DNA from: Betaproteobacteria bacterium | Lineage (GTDB): Bacteria; Pseudomonadota; Gammaproteobacteria; Burkholderiales; Usitatibacteraceae | Assembly: GCA_016720855.1 (NCBI GenBank) | Contig: JADKJU010000005.1 | Span: 310,001-374,000, forward strand | Length of the DNA: 64,000 bases | Direction of reading: 5' to 3' | Part shown: positions 54,322 to 63,609 of the stretch, one piece after another | How the letters are laid out: the number at the start of each line of letters is the position of its first letter | How positions within the stretch are numbered: the stretch's first letter is position 1 | Made by a program: the position numbers and the translations under genes | The notes under the pieces: model-generated | What the model was told of the DNA's origin: nothing | What the model saw: only the letters and a program-made list of their open reading frames with translations | The model's database searches: none

Positions 54322-55052
54322 GGATATGCACCTCGCAGTTCCTCCTTCACCAATGATTGCAGCTCTTCGAGACCGAATTTGGGGAGCGGACGTCCATTGA
54401 TGAAGAACTCCGGAGTCTTGGTGACGCCCAGGGCGCGGGCATCGGCCATGTCGCGCTCCATGCGTTGGGCGATGTCTGCCCCACCGATGTCTTTGCGCAG
54501 CCGCTCGAGATCAAGTCCGACTCTCCCAAGAGCGTTCCAAACCAGGTCCGCACGGACTTCGTGATTTACGGCCCATTGCTCCTGCGAAGCGTAGAGCGCC
54601 TCCAGTGTCGGCAGGTACTTGCCTTGACTGCGGGCGGCCTCGAGCACCTTTACCGCATGTTCCGAGCCCTTGTGGAAGGTGACATGGCGAACGGACAGTC
54701 GGATCTTGTCCGGATTGTCCATCATCAGTTTCTTTACGTACGGAAAGAAGGTGGCACACGTTTCGCATGCGGGATCGAAGAACTCCACGATGTGCACCTT
54801 GGCATCCGGATTGCCAAACGTCGGCGACTGGTCGCTCGCCAGCGCCGGTTGATTCTTTGCGACTGTAGTCTGCGCAGACTGTGCCTTCTCACCCTTGTAG
54901 AACAGGGCCGCCCCCGCGAAGGCGAGCAATAGGGCGACCACCGCACCAACAAAGATACCGATTCGGTTGAAGCGACTCACCGGAGGCGCCTCAGGCGCCT
55001 GCGGTTCCTGGTTGGCCGATGTCCGTTGGTTGCGCTTGGACGTTCTACTCAT
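54318..55052 (-). CDS. Membrane-anchored DsbA-like thiol oxidase or isomerase
   Basis: 244 residues. One N-terminal transmembrane helix (IGIFVGAVVALLLAFAGAAL) then a thioredoxin domain with the CETC active site in FFDPACETCATFF and a later cis-Pro (KTPEFFING). CETC is not the CPHC of DsbA, so the redox potential may differ. It overlaps DsbB and SCO genes by ATGA on both sides and thus belongs to one operon. Confidence 0.87.
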   Translation of the reverse strand: MSRTSKRNQRTSANQEPQAPEAPPVSRFNRIGIFVGAVVALLLAFAGAALFYKGEKAQSAQTTVAKNQPALASDQSPTFGNPDAKVHIVEFFDPACETCATFFPYVKKLMMDNPDKIRLSVRHVTFHKGSEHAVKVLEAARSQGKYLPTLEALYASQEQWAVNHEVRADLVWNALGRVGLDLERLRKDIGGADIAQRMERDMADARALGVTKTPEFFINGRPLPKFGLEELQSLVKEELRGAYP

Positions 55053-55480
55053 GTGAGGCTCCGTTTGCGCGCCACGATCAGCAGCGCGTTCATGACAGAA
55101 AAGGCGATGAAGGACAGCAGTGGAATGTTCACGAACCCAAGCCACTGGATCTGGACTTCCGAGCAGGGCACCCCTTGCGAGCAGGGCTTCAGCCCCTCCG
55201 GAATCAGGCCTGCTACGAGTAGCACCTGGAAAAGTGAGATTCCCCAACCGACCAACGCGAGCGGCAAGGCGTAACGAATGACCTTCGCGTCATAGGGAAA
55301 GAGTCCTAGTGGCAGGATCAGCACCAGGGGGAACATGAAGATGCGCTGATACCAGCAGAGAACACAGGGCGGCAGCTCCATGATCTCGCTGAAGAACAGG
55401 GCTCCCAGCGTCGAGGCGCTTGCGATCGCCCAGCAGCCGAAAACGAGCATCCAGGCGGACTCGGATGAGCGTTCCGTCAC
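55049..55480 (-). CDS. dsbB: DsbB-family disulfide oxidoreductase
   Basis: 143 residues, four transmembrane helices. Cysteine pair in PPCVLCWYQRI in the first periplasmic loop and second pair in KPCSQGVPCSE. DsbB reoxidises DsbA and passes electrons to quinone. It is directly upstream of the DsbA-like gene with which it overlaps by 4 bases. The two probably work together on periplasmic copper-site or metal-efflux proteins. Confidence 0.9.
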   Translation of the reverse strand: MTERSSESAWMLVFGCWAIASASTLGALFFSEIMELPPCVLCWYQRIFMFPLVLILPLGLFPYDAKVIRYALPLALVGWGISLFQVLLVAGLIPEGLKPCSQGVPCSEVQIQWLGFVNIPLLSFIAFSVMNALLIVARKRSLT

Positions 55481-55837
55481 CTATTGCCCGTCCAGACGTC
55501 GAAGTTCGATGGGCGCGTTGCAGTCACTCGCATTGATGAAGACCGGATCACCTACTTTCAAAGCGAAGTCCTCTGAAACGGGCACGGTACGCCAGGCGTT
55601 ACGCCGATCCCGGCGATACTTGATGGTGGCGTATCGCGTCGTCGAAGACGTCGCCGAGGAAGGCTGCTTGCACTTCTCCGCCACCTTTTCCGCGAGGGTG
55701 ACACCTTCACCCATTTCGACGATCGTTCCCTTGCGCCACCCTTCATCCCAGGAATGGGATGGGTCGTAGCCCGCACCGGCACAGCCGGTCAAGATTCCCG
55801 CTGCAACAATAGCGGCAACGCCAACGTGAGTCTTCAT
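55481..55837 (-). CDS. Small lipoprotein of unknown function
   Basis: 118 residues from MKTHVGVAAIVAAGILTGC, a clean lipoprotein signal. The rest (GTIVEMGEGVTLAEKVAEKC, RYATIKYRRDRRNAWRTVPV, FALKVGDPVFINASDC) has a paired-cysteine, mixed alpha-beta character. Its stop is directly next to the DsbB start, so it belongs to the DsbAB-SCO operon. A longer frame upstream has no support. Confidence 0.7.
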   Translation of the reverse strand: MKTHVGVAAIVAAGILTGCAGAGYDPSHSWDEGWRKGTIVEMGEGVTLAEKVAEKCKQPSSATSSTTRYATIKYRRDRRNAWRTVPVSEDFALKVGDPVFINASDCNAPIELRRLDGQ

Positions 55838-55895
55838 GATCCGCTTTCCCATGCTCTGTCTGGCTCGTACGCAAATCGGGAGTCGGGCGAACGAG

Positions 55896-56306
55896 TCAGT
55901 GCTTGTGTCCCTTGTGGTCCTCGGCCTTGTCCTTCTGCCGAGGCGCGAACCTTGCCTGCTCGGTCTTGCCACCTGCCGTTACCGAAAGAACGACCTTGGT
56001 GTCATCCGTGATGGTGAAGTTGCCCACTCCCTTGAGCACACCCTTCCCGGAACCACTCAACTTCACCGTTTCCTTGCTTTTGCCGGAGAGGACCGTCGCG
56101 GAGCCCGCGACGTCCGGCCCTTCGATGGCCTTGCCCTTGTGGTTGGTGACATAGAGGACGAGCTCCTTGTCTTTTGCCACTAGCTCAAGGTCGAAGCTGA
56201 CCGTTTCTCGTACCTGACCGCCGTACTTGGGATGCTCCTCGGCGGCAATGGCCGACGTGATGACGAGGACAGCTGAGGCGGCACCCAGGAATGACACAAC
56301 TTTCAT
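55896..56306 (-). CDS. Periplasmic protein with His-rich end, metal-operon associated
   Basis: 136 residues from the ATG with GGAGAA five bases upstream; an ATG 12 bases earlier is weaker. A signal peptide ends SAIAAEEH. The middle has a beta-rich pattern (SFDLELVAKDKELVLYVTNH, KVVLSVTAGGKTEQARF) and the last residues are AEDHKGHKH. Histidine-rich ends in such genes often bind copper or zinc. Lies 40 bp after the PII-like gene of the RND operon. Confidence 0.7.
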   Translation of the reverse strand: MKVVSFLGAASAVLVITSAIAAEEHPKYGGQVRETVSFDLELVAKDKELVLYVTNHKGKAIEGPDVAGSATVLSGKSKETVKLSGSGKGVLKGVGNFTITDDTKVVLSVTAGGKTEQARFAPRQKDKAEDHKGHKH

Positions 56307-56346
56307 GAACTTCTCCATTGTTGGTAGTTGGAAACACTCTGAATGA

Positions 56347-56697
56347 CTAGACATGGGGCCCGCCTATGACTACCGCCTTCGAGACATCGATAACCAGAAT
56401 CCATCCGGCAATCCGCTGCCCGGTGCGCGCCGTGCGATCAATCAGGGCAACCAACGGCTCCACCTGGTCGTCCTCGCAAAGCAGCTCAAGGCGAACTTCG
56501 TCGATCACGGCTTCGCCGAGCTGCAGCGAGTACCTCTGCTCGGCACTGTCCACCGGTTTCAGCAGGCTTTGGACCGACGTTGCGTTGATGTTGCGTACGC
56601 CGAGCAGGGTGGCACTCGACATCAAGCCCGACTCTTCAATGGCGGCAATTACGTCGGCAATGCGATTGCTGTGCACATAGGCTTTGATCTCCTTCAC
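56347..56697 (-). CDS. PII-like protein of a heavy-metal RND operon
   Basis: 116 residues, a PII/CutA-type ferredoxin-like fold: KEIKAYVHSNRIADVIAAIE, VIDEVRLELLCEDDQVEPLV and AGWILVIDVSKAVVIG. It lacks the T-loop tyrosine and the usual ATP-binding motif of GlnB. PII-like proteins in HME-RND operons form a recognised group of unknown trigger. Its start overlaps the RND pump gene stop by ATGA, so it is made along with the pump. Confidence 0.8.
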   Translation of the reverse strand: MKEIKAYVHSNRIADVIAAIEESGLMSSATLLGVRNINATSVQSLLKPVDSAEQRYSLQLGEAVIDEVRLELLCEDDQVEPLVALIDRTARTGQRIAGWILVIDVSKAVVIGGPHV

Positions 56698-59600
56698 GCG
56701 TCATCTCCTTCTCGGGTGCGTGCTTGTTCGCGACGGGTCTCCAGCCACTCGTAGAGCAGGGGCAGCAGCAGCAGCGTTAGTGCCGTCGATGTGAAGAGCC
56801 CCCCTACGACCACCGTGGCCAGCGGCCGCTGAGTCTCCGCCCCCACTCCGGTCGAGATCAGCATCGGCACGAGACCGAGGATGGCCACGGAGGCGGTCAT
56901 GAGCACAGGCCTGAGCCGTAGGGCGACCCCTTGCCGGACCGCGTCCCGGACGCTGTAGCCCTGATGTCGCAAGTCGTTGAGGAACGTCACCAACACGATG
57001 CCGTTGAGCATGGCCACGCCGAATACGGCGATGAATCCGATCGCCGAGGGAACCGAAACGAACTGGCCGGTGACGGCGAGCCCGAACACGCCGCCGATGA
57101 TGGCAAAGGGCACGTTGGCGATGATGAGAGTCGCATGCGCCACGGAGTTGAAGGCCGTGTACAGCAGGATGAAGATCAGCCCGATGGTGAGCGGCACGAT
57201 GATCGCCAGGCGATTCAGGGCGCGCTGCTGGTTCTCGAAGGCGCCGCCCCACTCTACCCAGTAGCCCTCCGGCAGCTTCACCTGTGCCTTCAGCTTCGCG
57301 TCGGCCTCTTTCACGAAACCATCGACGTCGCGTCCCTTCACATCCATCTGGATCACTGCATACCGCTGGAGCTGCTCGCGCCGGACGAACGTGTAGCCTT
57401 CGTCCGTCTCGATGCTCGCCACGCGCGACAGCGGAACCAACGCGCCGCCGGGACCGCGCAGCGGGATGTTGCCGATGGAGCGCAGACTGTCCCGCGATGC
57501 CAGGTCCAGTCGCACCTGGATATCGAAGCGGCGTGTTCCATCAAGGAGCGTGCTGACCGCCTTGCCTCCGATGCCGGCCTGCACCATTTCCAGGATGTCG
57601 TCGGCACTGATGCCATAACGCGATGCGGCCTGCCGGTCGACCTTCACGACAATCTGTGGCTTGCCCTTGTTTGCCTCCAGGGATAGATCGGCCACACCAG
57701 GCACAGCCCCCAGTATCGGTTTGATCTGTGCGCCGAGGCGATCGAGGACTTCAAGGTCGGGACCATAGACCTTCAAGGCGAGCGTTGCCCGAACGCCGGA
57801 GATCAGTTCTTCCACGCGCATCTGAATGGGTTGTGTGGCAGCCACGACCACCGTCGGCATGGCCTCCTCAAGCGTTTCCTGCATGGCGGCGGACAATTTA
57901 GCCATGGACATGCGCTTTGGCCATTCCGATTCCGGTTTCACATCGACCAGGACCTCCATGTAATTGGCGTCCGTCGTCTCGCCCTTCTCGGCGCGGCCAA
58001 TGGTGGCGAGAACCGACTTCGTTTGCGGGTAGCTCTTCTTGAGCACATCATTCATGCGCTGCGACACGCGTACGGACTCCTCCAGCGAGGTCGAGGGTAT
58101 GCCCGTGACCCGAAACATGATGGCGCCCTCCTGCAGCGTCGGCATGAACTCCTTGCCAAGAAACGGAAAGGCCGCCAACGAGATGACGAGAAGGACTGAG
58201 GCGCCACCCACGACCAAACGCTTTCGCTCGAGGGCCCAATCCAGGATCGGCAGAAAGGCCCGCTTGGCGCGCGCTACCAGCCAGGTGTCTCGCTCCTCCA
58301 TCGGCTTCAGGATGAGTGCAGAAAGCACCGGGACGAGCGTCATGGTGAGAAAGAGCGAGCCCGCCATGGCGAACGTGATGGTGAGCGCCATGGGCTTGAA
58401 GAGCTTGCCCTCCAGTCCGGTCAGCGAAAAGAGCGGCAGGAACACGACGATGATGATGAGAATCGCGAACGCGATCGGGTTCATGACCTCGCGCGCCGCT
58501 TCGAGAATCACGTGGGTGCGATTGACTGGGGGTCCCCCGACCTTGTGCGCCAGCAGTCGAAAACTGTTCTCCACCATCACCACGGCTCCGTCCACCATCA
58601 TGCCGATGCCTATGGCCAGGCCAGAAAGGGACATCAGGTTGGCCGAAAGTCCGAAATATTGCATGAGCATGAAAGCAATCAGCATGCAAAGCGGCAAGGT
58701 CACGATCACAACAATCGCCGAGCGGATCTCGCCAAGGAATAAGAACAGCACCACGGCAACCAGGATGGAGCCCTCCAGTAAGGCGCGCTCCGCCGTGCTC
58801 ATCGCCTTGTCGACGATCTCCGTCCGGTCGTAAACCGGGTTGATGCTCACGCCTGCGGGCAAGGACTGCTGGGCAAGTGCGAGCTTTGCCTTCACGGACT
58901 CGACAACGTTTTTGGCATTCTCGTTGATGCGGGCCAATGCAATGCCGAGCGTGACTTCCTTGCCATCGCGAGTGACCGCGCCGAAACGCAAGCCCGGACC
59001 TTCCTTGACCTCGGCCACGTCATGCACGTGAATTGGCGTGGCCTCCCGCTCTGTTACGACGATGTCTCCAATTTCCTCGGCTGTGCTGACCAGTCCCAAA
59101 CCACGTACCAGGAACTGCTCTTGCCCGAGGTTTACGAACTGCCCGCCCACCTGGCGGTTGTTGGCAGTAATTGCCTCCATCACGGCCTTGAAGGTCAACC
59201 CATACTTGATGAGCTTGTTGGGATCGATCTGAACCTGGAACTGCTTTTCAAACCCACCCCAGGAGGTCACGTCGTCCACACCCGGGGCGGTGCGAAGCAT
59301 CAGGCGCACGTTCCAGTCTTGAATGGTGCGCAGATCCATGGCCGAAAGCTTCTGGTCTGCCGATTCGATCGTGTACCAGAACACCTGCCCCAGCCCGGAG
59401 CTGTTCGGCCCAAGCTCGGGTTCCCCGTAGCCTTGCGGGATTCTCTCCTTGGCCTCCTGGAGCTTCTCGCCGACCAATCGACGGGCAAAGTAGATGTCGA
59501 CGTTGTCCTTGAAGTACACCCCGACGTAGGAGAGGCCGAAGAGGGAAATGGAGCGGATGTACTCCACGCCAGCCAGCCCCGCCATCGAAGTCTCGATGGG

Positions 59601-59801
59601 CGACGTAAGCAGGCGCTCCACGTCTTCGGCGGCGAGACCGGGGGACTCGGTGTAGATGCTGACCTGGTTTGGCGTGACGTCGGGAAAGGCGTCCACAGGC
59701 ACCTGCTGGAACGCACGCACGCCGAAGACCACCAGAAGGACAAAGCCCACCAGCACAAGGACCTTGTAGCGCAAGGCCGCATTGACGATTTGATTTAGCA
59801 T
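56694..59801 (-). CDS. CusA/CzcA-family heavy-metal RND efflux pump
   Basis: 1035 residues, full length for HME-RND pumps, with two halves each of six helices. N-terminal LVLVGFVLLVVFGVRAFQQ, GGQFVNLGQEQFLVRGLGL in the periplasmic part, and TM4 GMMVDGAVVMVENSFR, which keeps the Asp and Glu of the proton relay but has GIG where CzcA has DFG. The metal cannot be named; the CusA/CzcA split is uncertain. The gene is followed by a PII-like protein and preceded by a membrane-fusion and an outer-membrane gene, giving a complete tripartite efflux system. Confidence 0.93.
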   Translation of the reverse strand: MLNQIVNAALRYKVLVLVGFVLLVVFGVRAFQQVPVDAFPDVTPNQVSIYTESPGLAAEDVERLLTSPIETSMAGLAGVEYIRSISLFGLSYVGVYFKDNVDIYFARRLVGEKLQEAKERIPQGYGEPELGPNSSGLGQVFWYTIESADQKLSAMDLRTIQDWNVRLMLRTAPGVDDVTSWGGFEKQFQVQIDPNKLIKYGLTFKAVMEAITANNRQVGGQFVNLGQEQFLVRGLGLVSTAEEIGDIVVTEREATPIHVHDVAEVKEGPGLRFGAVTRDGKEVTLGIALARINENAKNVVESVKAKLALAQQSLPAGVSINPVYDRTEIVDKAMSTAERALLEGSILVAVVLFLFLGEIRSAIVVIVTLPLCMLIAFMLMQYFGLSANLMSLSGLAIGIGMMVDGAVVMVENSFRLLAHKVGGPPVNRTHVILEAAREVMNPIAFAILIIIVVFLPLFSLTGLEGKLFKPMALTITFAMAGSLFLTMTLVPVLSALILKPMEERDTWLVARAKRAFLPILDWALERKRLVVGGASVLLVISLAAFPFLGKEFMPTLQEGAIMFRVTGIPSTSLEESVRVSQRMNDVLKKSYPQTKSVLATIGRAEKGETTDANYMEVLVDVKPESEWPKRMSMAKLSAAMQETLEEAMPTVVVAATQPIQMRVEELISGVRATLALKVYGPDLEVLDRLGAQIKPILGAVPGVADLSLEANKGKPQIVVKVDRQAASRYGISADDILEMVQAGIGGKAVSTLLDGTRRFDIQVRLDLASRDSLRSIGNIPLRGPGGALVPLSRVASIETDEGYTFVRREQLQRYAVIQMDVKGRDVDGFVKEADAKLKAQVKLPEGYWVEWGGAFENQQRALNRLAIIVPLTIGLIFILLYTAFNSVAHATLIIANVPFAIIGGVFGLAVTGQFVSVPSAIGFIAVFGVAMLNGIVLVTFLNDLRHQGYSVRDAVRQGVALRLRPVLMTASVAILGLVPMLISTGVGAETQRPLATVVVGGLFTSTALTLLLLPLLYEWLETRREQARTREGDDA

Positions 59802-59808
59802 GGTCGGG

Positions 59809-61014
59809 TCAGTGCGCGTGGCCTTCGCCGATCTGCGACTTCAGCGACCGGGCCTTCAATGCATAGGCGCCGCCCACCACCACCAACTCGTCGACCTTGA
59901 GGCCGGCCTTGATCACGACTCGCCCCTGAAGGCGCTCGCCCAGCTGCACGGCGCGCGGTTCGAAGCCGTCATGGTCTTCAATGAAAACCGTGGGCTGTGC
60001 GGAGATAAGCACGACAGCCTCGTCGGGCAACACGATGGCCTTCGACTTGCCGGAGGTCTGGATGGCGGCGGTGACAAACATCTCCGGCTTCAGGCGCCCA
60101 TCCGGATTGCGGACCTCGATGCGACCCCGGATGGTGCGCGTTTCCTTGTCGAGCGTGGCGCCGATGAAGGTGAGCTTTCCGGGGATACGCTCCGTTGGGT
60201 AGGCGGAGGCGGTCACCATCGCGCTATCGCCTACCTTGATGCGGGAAAGGTCCTTCTCCGCGAGATTCGCCTCGATCCAGAGGACGGACAGGTCGGCAAT
60301 TCCGAAGAGGGGCTTATCTGGCTGCGCCAGTTCACCCAGAACGGCCTTCTTCTCGATAATCGTGCCGGCGAAGGGTGCCGTCAGCGGAAACACCGAGACA
60401 TTGTCGCCATTGATTCCAATCCCGAGCATTTGCACCTTGTCGGCTGCGGCTCGCAAGGCCGCCCGAGCCTTTTCATGCTCAGCCCTGGCGCGCAGGAAGT
60501 CCTTTTGGGAGACGATCTGCTCAGCCTGCAACCGTTCTGCGCGTTCCAGATTGGACTTGGCGACCCGCGCTTCGCTTTCTGCCTGCACATAGGCCGAACG
60601 CGCCTCGCCCACTTCGATGCTGTCGAGGCTGGCTAGTACCTGACCCGCGCGCACCTGATCACCGAGATTGGCGCTCACGTTGACGATCTTGCCGGGCACC
60701 CGCGGCGCCAGGCGGGCGAGGCGGTCCTGGTTGGCCTGAATGGTGGCGGTCACCACCAATTGGTCGGACACCTCCTGCTCCTGCACGGGCTCGACACGAA
60801 TGCCGGCGACTTTCAGTTCCTCGTCCGACAGCTTGATGGCCTGGCCTTCCGTGTGAGCGGCTTCGGATCCCTTCTCGTCATGCTTGTCGCCCTTGGCAGG
60901 CGCAGACTTATTGGCGGACTTGGTGGTTGCGCCCTTGTCCGGCGTGGCTGCTTCCTTGCTATCGCATCCGGCCAGAACAAGGGGAGACGGCACCGAGAAA
61001 TGCGGCCAACGCAA
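59809..61014 (-). CDS. RND efflux membrane-fusion protein (CusB/CzcB type)
   Basis: 401 residues from a TTG. Lipobox LVLAGC, a Lys/His-rich N-terminal stretch (SAPAKGDKHDEKGSEAAH) that may bind metal, then the barrel-sandwich (ARLAPRVPGKIVNVSANLGD) and coiled-coil hairpin (AERLQAEQIVSQKDFLRARA) domains. The natural start is probably the ATG at 61051, whose frame (MQQSLNESPASRLALAAFLG) is a better signal peptide; one extra C in the CTCCCC run at about 60985 shifts it out of the main frame. Either a real shift or a sequence error. Confidence 0.85.
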   Translation of the reverse strand: MRWPHFSVPSPLVLAGCDSKEAATPDKGATTKSANKSAPAKGDKHDEKGSEAAHTEGQAIKLSDEELKVAGIRVEPVQEQEVSDQLVVTATIQANQDRLARLAPRVPGKIVNVSANLGDQVRAGQVLASLDSIEVGEARSAYVQAESEARVAKSNLERAERLQAEQIVSQKDFLRARAEHEKARAALRAAADKVQMLGIGINGDNVSVFPLTAPFAGTIIEKKAVLGELAQPDKPLFGIADLSVLWIEANLAEKDLSRIKVGDSAMVTASAYPTERIPGKLTFIGATLDKETRTIRGRIEVRNPDGRLKPEMFVTAAIQTSGKSKAIVLPDEAVVLISAQPTVFIEDHDGFEPRAVQLGERLQGRVVIKAGLKVDELVVVGGAYALKARSLKSQIGEGHAH

Positions 61015-61098
61015 GACGCGATGCCGGGGATTCGTTTAAAGACTGCTGCATGGGGTGCTCCTGAAGAATTCGAGAATGTGGGTCATGACGATCAGCGA

Positions 61099-62379
61099 TC
61101 AGCGAGCAGCAGTCTCTGCTGCGCTTCCGGCAATTTGATCGAGGGCGATGCGAGTCAGGCGCAACTCGGTGATCGCCTCTAGGAGGTCACGGCGGCCATC
61201 GAGCAGCTGCCGGTTGACAAGAACCTGCTGAGGCACGCCGATTTCGCCCTCGCGCAAAGACTGTTGTGACAGACGCTGGTTCTCCTCGAGTGCGGGCAAC
61301 ACAGCGTCGCGTAAGTTCTGCACGCGACTCCTGAGACTCTGATAGCGATGCCAGAGTGCGCGCACATTGGCGCCTTGGCCCCTTTCGAGCCCTTGGCGCT
61401 CGGCCTGCGCGCGAGCGAGGTCAGCCTGCGCTTGCGCCACATTGCCGCTATTGCGCTTGAATAGCGGCAACGGCACGGAGACGCTGAGAAGCGTGATGTT
61501 CTCGCGGAAGTCTTGCGGGCCCTCGCGTCCCACGCCGAGTCCTACGGTGATGTCCGGAATGCGCGCCGCGAGTTCGAGATCGAGCTTGCTTCGCGCCGCC
61601 GCTTCCTTGGCCTGAATTGCTTTCAGTTGCGAGCGTTCGGCGGCTGTTTCGAGCAAGCGCTCTAGCGCTGGCACTGTCGCCCTGGATTCGAGATCACCGA
61701 CAACGTCCGGGAGAGTCGCTGATGGCCATTGCAAGAGTTCGCCCAGTTCGACGCGGGCCTGCAGGAGTTGGTCCGTCAGCGCGGCAAGCTGGTTACGGGC
61801 GCGCCCTGCTTCGATGAGCGCCACATTGCCATCCAGCCTGCTGTCCTCGCCGGCTGCCACGCGCTTACCCGCGAAGCTGGATGTACGCTCGATCAGCGTG
61901 AGTGAATCGCGTTCGATGCCAATTCGGGCCTGCAAGGCGAGTACCTGCACAAAGCGCCTCTCGACATCCGCGCGCACCTCGCGTTCGGCTTCCTGCGCGA
62001 GCAGTTGTGCGGCAATGAGCTCCTGCCGCGCCGCTTCGCGTCGGTGGCCATGCTGCCCGCCGATCTCCAGGGCCTGGGTGATTCCAGCACCCCATTCGCG
62101 GTTCGTGGTGGTGCCAATATCCGATGGCGGTAGCTGGCGACGCAGGCCCTCGGCATTGAACTCAGGGTTGTTCCACAGGAGACCGCGAGTATCTTCGGCG
62201 TGGCCCTCGGCCGCAGCCACGGCGGCGCGTGCCGATTTCAAGCTGATGCTGTTCTGCTCAGCCAGAGTCCAGGCTTCCTGAAGCGTGAGCGGCTTGGCCG
62301 GAGTCACCGGCATTTCAGTGCCCTGAGCGTGCGCGGCAGCGATCCAGAGCAGGCAGGAAATCCCAAACAATTTCTTCAT
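61099..62379 (-). CDS. TolC-family outer-membrane efflux protein (CusC type)
   Basis: 426 residues. A signal peptide (LFGISCLLWIAAAHA) and two OEP repeats with long helices (LTLQEAWTLAEQNSISLKSA, RREAARQELIAAQLLAQEAE, AQAQADLARAQAERQGLERG). It should form the outer-membrane trimer channel for the RND pump. It is first in the operon (outer-membrane, fusion, pump, PII-like, His-rich). Confidence 0.92.
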   Translation of the reverse strand: MKKLFGISCLLWIAAAHAQGTEMPVTPAKPLTLQEAWTLAEQNSISLKSARAAVAAAEGHAEDTRGLLWNNPEFNAEGLRRQLPPSDIGTTTNREWGAGITQALEIGGQHGHRREAARQELIAAQLLAQEAEREVRADVERRFVQVLALQARIGIERDSLTLIERTSSFAGKRVAAGEDSRLDGNVALIEAGRARNQLAALTDQLLQARVELGELLQWPSATLPDVVGDLESRATVPALERLLETAAERSQLKAIQAKEAAARSKLDLELAARIPDITVGLGVGREGPQDFRENITLLSVSVPLPLFKRNSGNVAQAQADLARAQAERQGLERGQGANVRALWHRYQSLRSRVQNLRDAVLPALEENQRLSQQSLREGEIGVPQQVLVNRQLLDGRRDLLEAITELRLTRIALDQIAGSAAETAAR

Positions 62380-62496
62380 CGTGTCCTCGATCGAACTCTG
62401 GCAAAGCGACGCCAGCGGAAATCCAGAAGGAATCCGGCGAGAGGACGCCGCGCTTGGGTCAGCGCTAGCGACTAAAGGTAGGAGACTCGCCGGGGC

Positions 62497-62847
62497 TTAC
62501 GCGCCGAGGGCGAGTGGAGGACGGAAAGGATTTTCTGGAGGGTGCTGCGGGAAGGAGTCGTGCAACTGGAACTGGGGGCTTCCCCCTGTTTCCGCAATCG
62601 ACGTCGAAGCATCCACAACCACGGCACTGGCGCACAGGTGGTGACACATCGGACATTCGAAGTCGCCAGGAACGCCCGACTTGTCCTTGTCCGTGTCGGC
62701 TGCCTTGTCCACGGTTTGCTTTTCGTGGTGCCCCAGGTGTGATTGCGCAGCGGGAGGCGTTTCGTGCTGGCAGTACTCCGCCACAGCAGCGAAACTCCAC
62801 TGCAGGGGGAGGACAAACAACACGATGATGGCCAGGAGACGTCGCAT
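62497..62847 (-). CDS. CzcI-like exported metal-resistance protein
   Basis: 116 residues. Signal peptide (RRLLAIIVLFVLPLQWSFA), then YCQHETPPAAQSHLGHHEKQ and ECPMCHHLCAS, with multiple His and Cys residues. CzcI precedes czcCBA in Cupriavidus and affects their regulation; the placement before CusC here, 118 bp apart and co-directional, is similar. Function is not proven. Confidence 0.75.
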   Translation of the reverse strand: MRRLLAIIVLFVLPLQWSFAAVAEYCQHETPPAAQSHLGHHEKQTVDKAADTDKDKSGVPGDFECPMCHHLCASAVVVDASTSIAETGGSPQFQLHDSFPQHPPENPFRPPLALGA

Positions 62848-63011
62848 GAGGCAGGAGTTCAGTGCTCGTTCAGTATCGCGGCGGGAGACATCCGCAAACG
62901 CGTTCGTGATGGCGGCGTACCAAATTCAATGCATACCCATCGACTTCGATTGCGCGGCGGCACTCTACCAGAAAAATGCCCCTACAAGCTGTCCGACAAA
63001 GTGCATCAAGC

Positions 63012-63542
63012 TCACCCATTGAGCTTGGCGATAAGGGGAAGCAGAGTCTTTTCCAGCACTTCCGGAGTAATGGGACCGATCTGCTTGTAGCGGATCACGC
63101 CCTGCTTGTCGATCACGAAGGTCTCCGGCGCACCGTACACGCCATAGTCGATGCCGACCTTGCCTTCGAAATCCCACACCGACAGTTGGTAGGGATCGCC
63201 ATTCTGCTGCAGCCAGCGTTTCGCATCGGCGCGCTGGTCCTTGTAGTTGAGGCCGACGATGGGAGCGATGCCACGGCGACTCATGTCGTTCAGCACAGGG
63301 TGCTCAATCTTGCAGGCGGGGCACCAGGATGCCCACACGTTGAGCAACCAGACCTTGCCCTTCATCTGTTCCGGCGAAAACGTCACCTGTGGATCGTGGA
63401 GCTGGGTCAGAGTGAAGACGGGCGCGGGCTTGTCGATGAATGGGGAAGGAATCTGTCGCGGGTCCCTGGTCAGTCCGATGCCGAGGAAAACGCACATCAC
63501 GGCAAAGATCGCCAGCGGAACGATGTACTTGAGCGCCTTCAT
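63012..63542 (-). CDS. ccmG: CcmG/DsbE-type thioredoxin for cytochrome c maturation
   Basis: 176 residues. One N-terminal transmembrane anchor (YIVPLAIFAVMCVFLGIGL), thioredoxin fold with the WASWCPAC motif (CPAC), and YGVYGAPETFVIDKQG, the cis-Pro and adjacent loop typical of CcmG. It reduces apocytochrome thiols or CcmH in the periplasm. No other ccm gene is present here, so it may serve the thiol system of the nearby Dsb genes. Confidence 0.85.
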   Translation of the reverse strand: MKALKYIVPLAIFAVMCVFLGIGLTRDPRQIPSPFIDKPAPVFTLTQLHDPQVTFSPEQMKGKVWLLNVWASWCPACKIEHPVLNDMSRRGIAPIVGLNYKDQRADAKRWLQQNGDPYQLSVWDFEGKVGIDYGVYGAPETFVIDKQGVIRYKQIGPITPEVLEKTLLPLIAKLNG

Positions 63543-63609
63543 TGTCTCGGTCTCCTGTCGTCGTCGCCACGGTGGATCCCATGGCGGCACTGGCTGTTTC
63601 CGCACGTCC

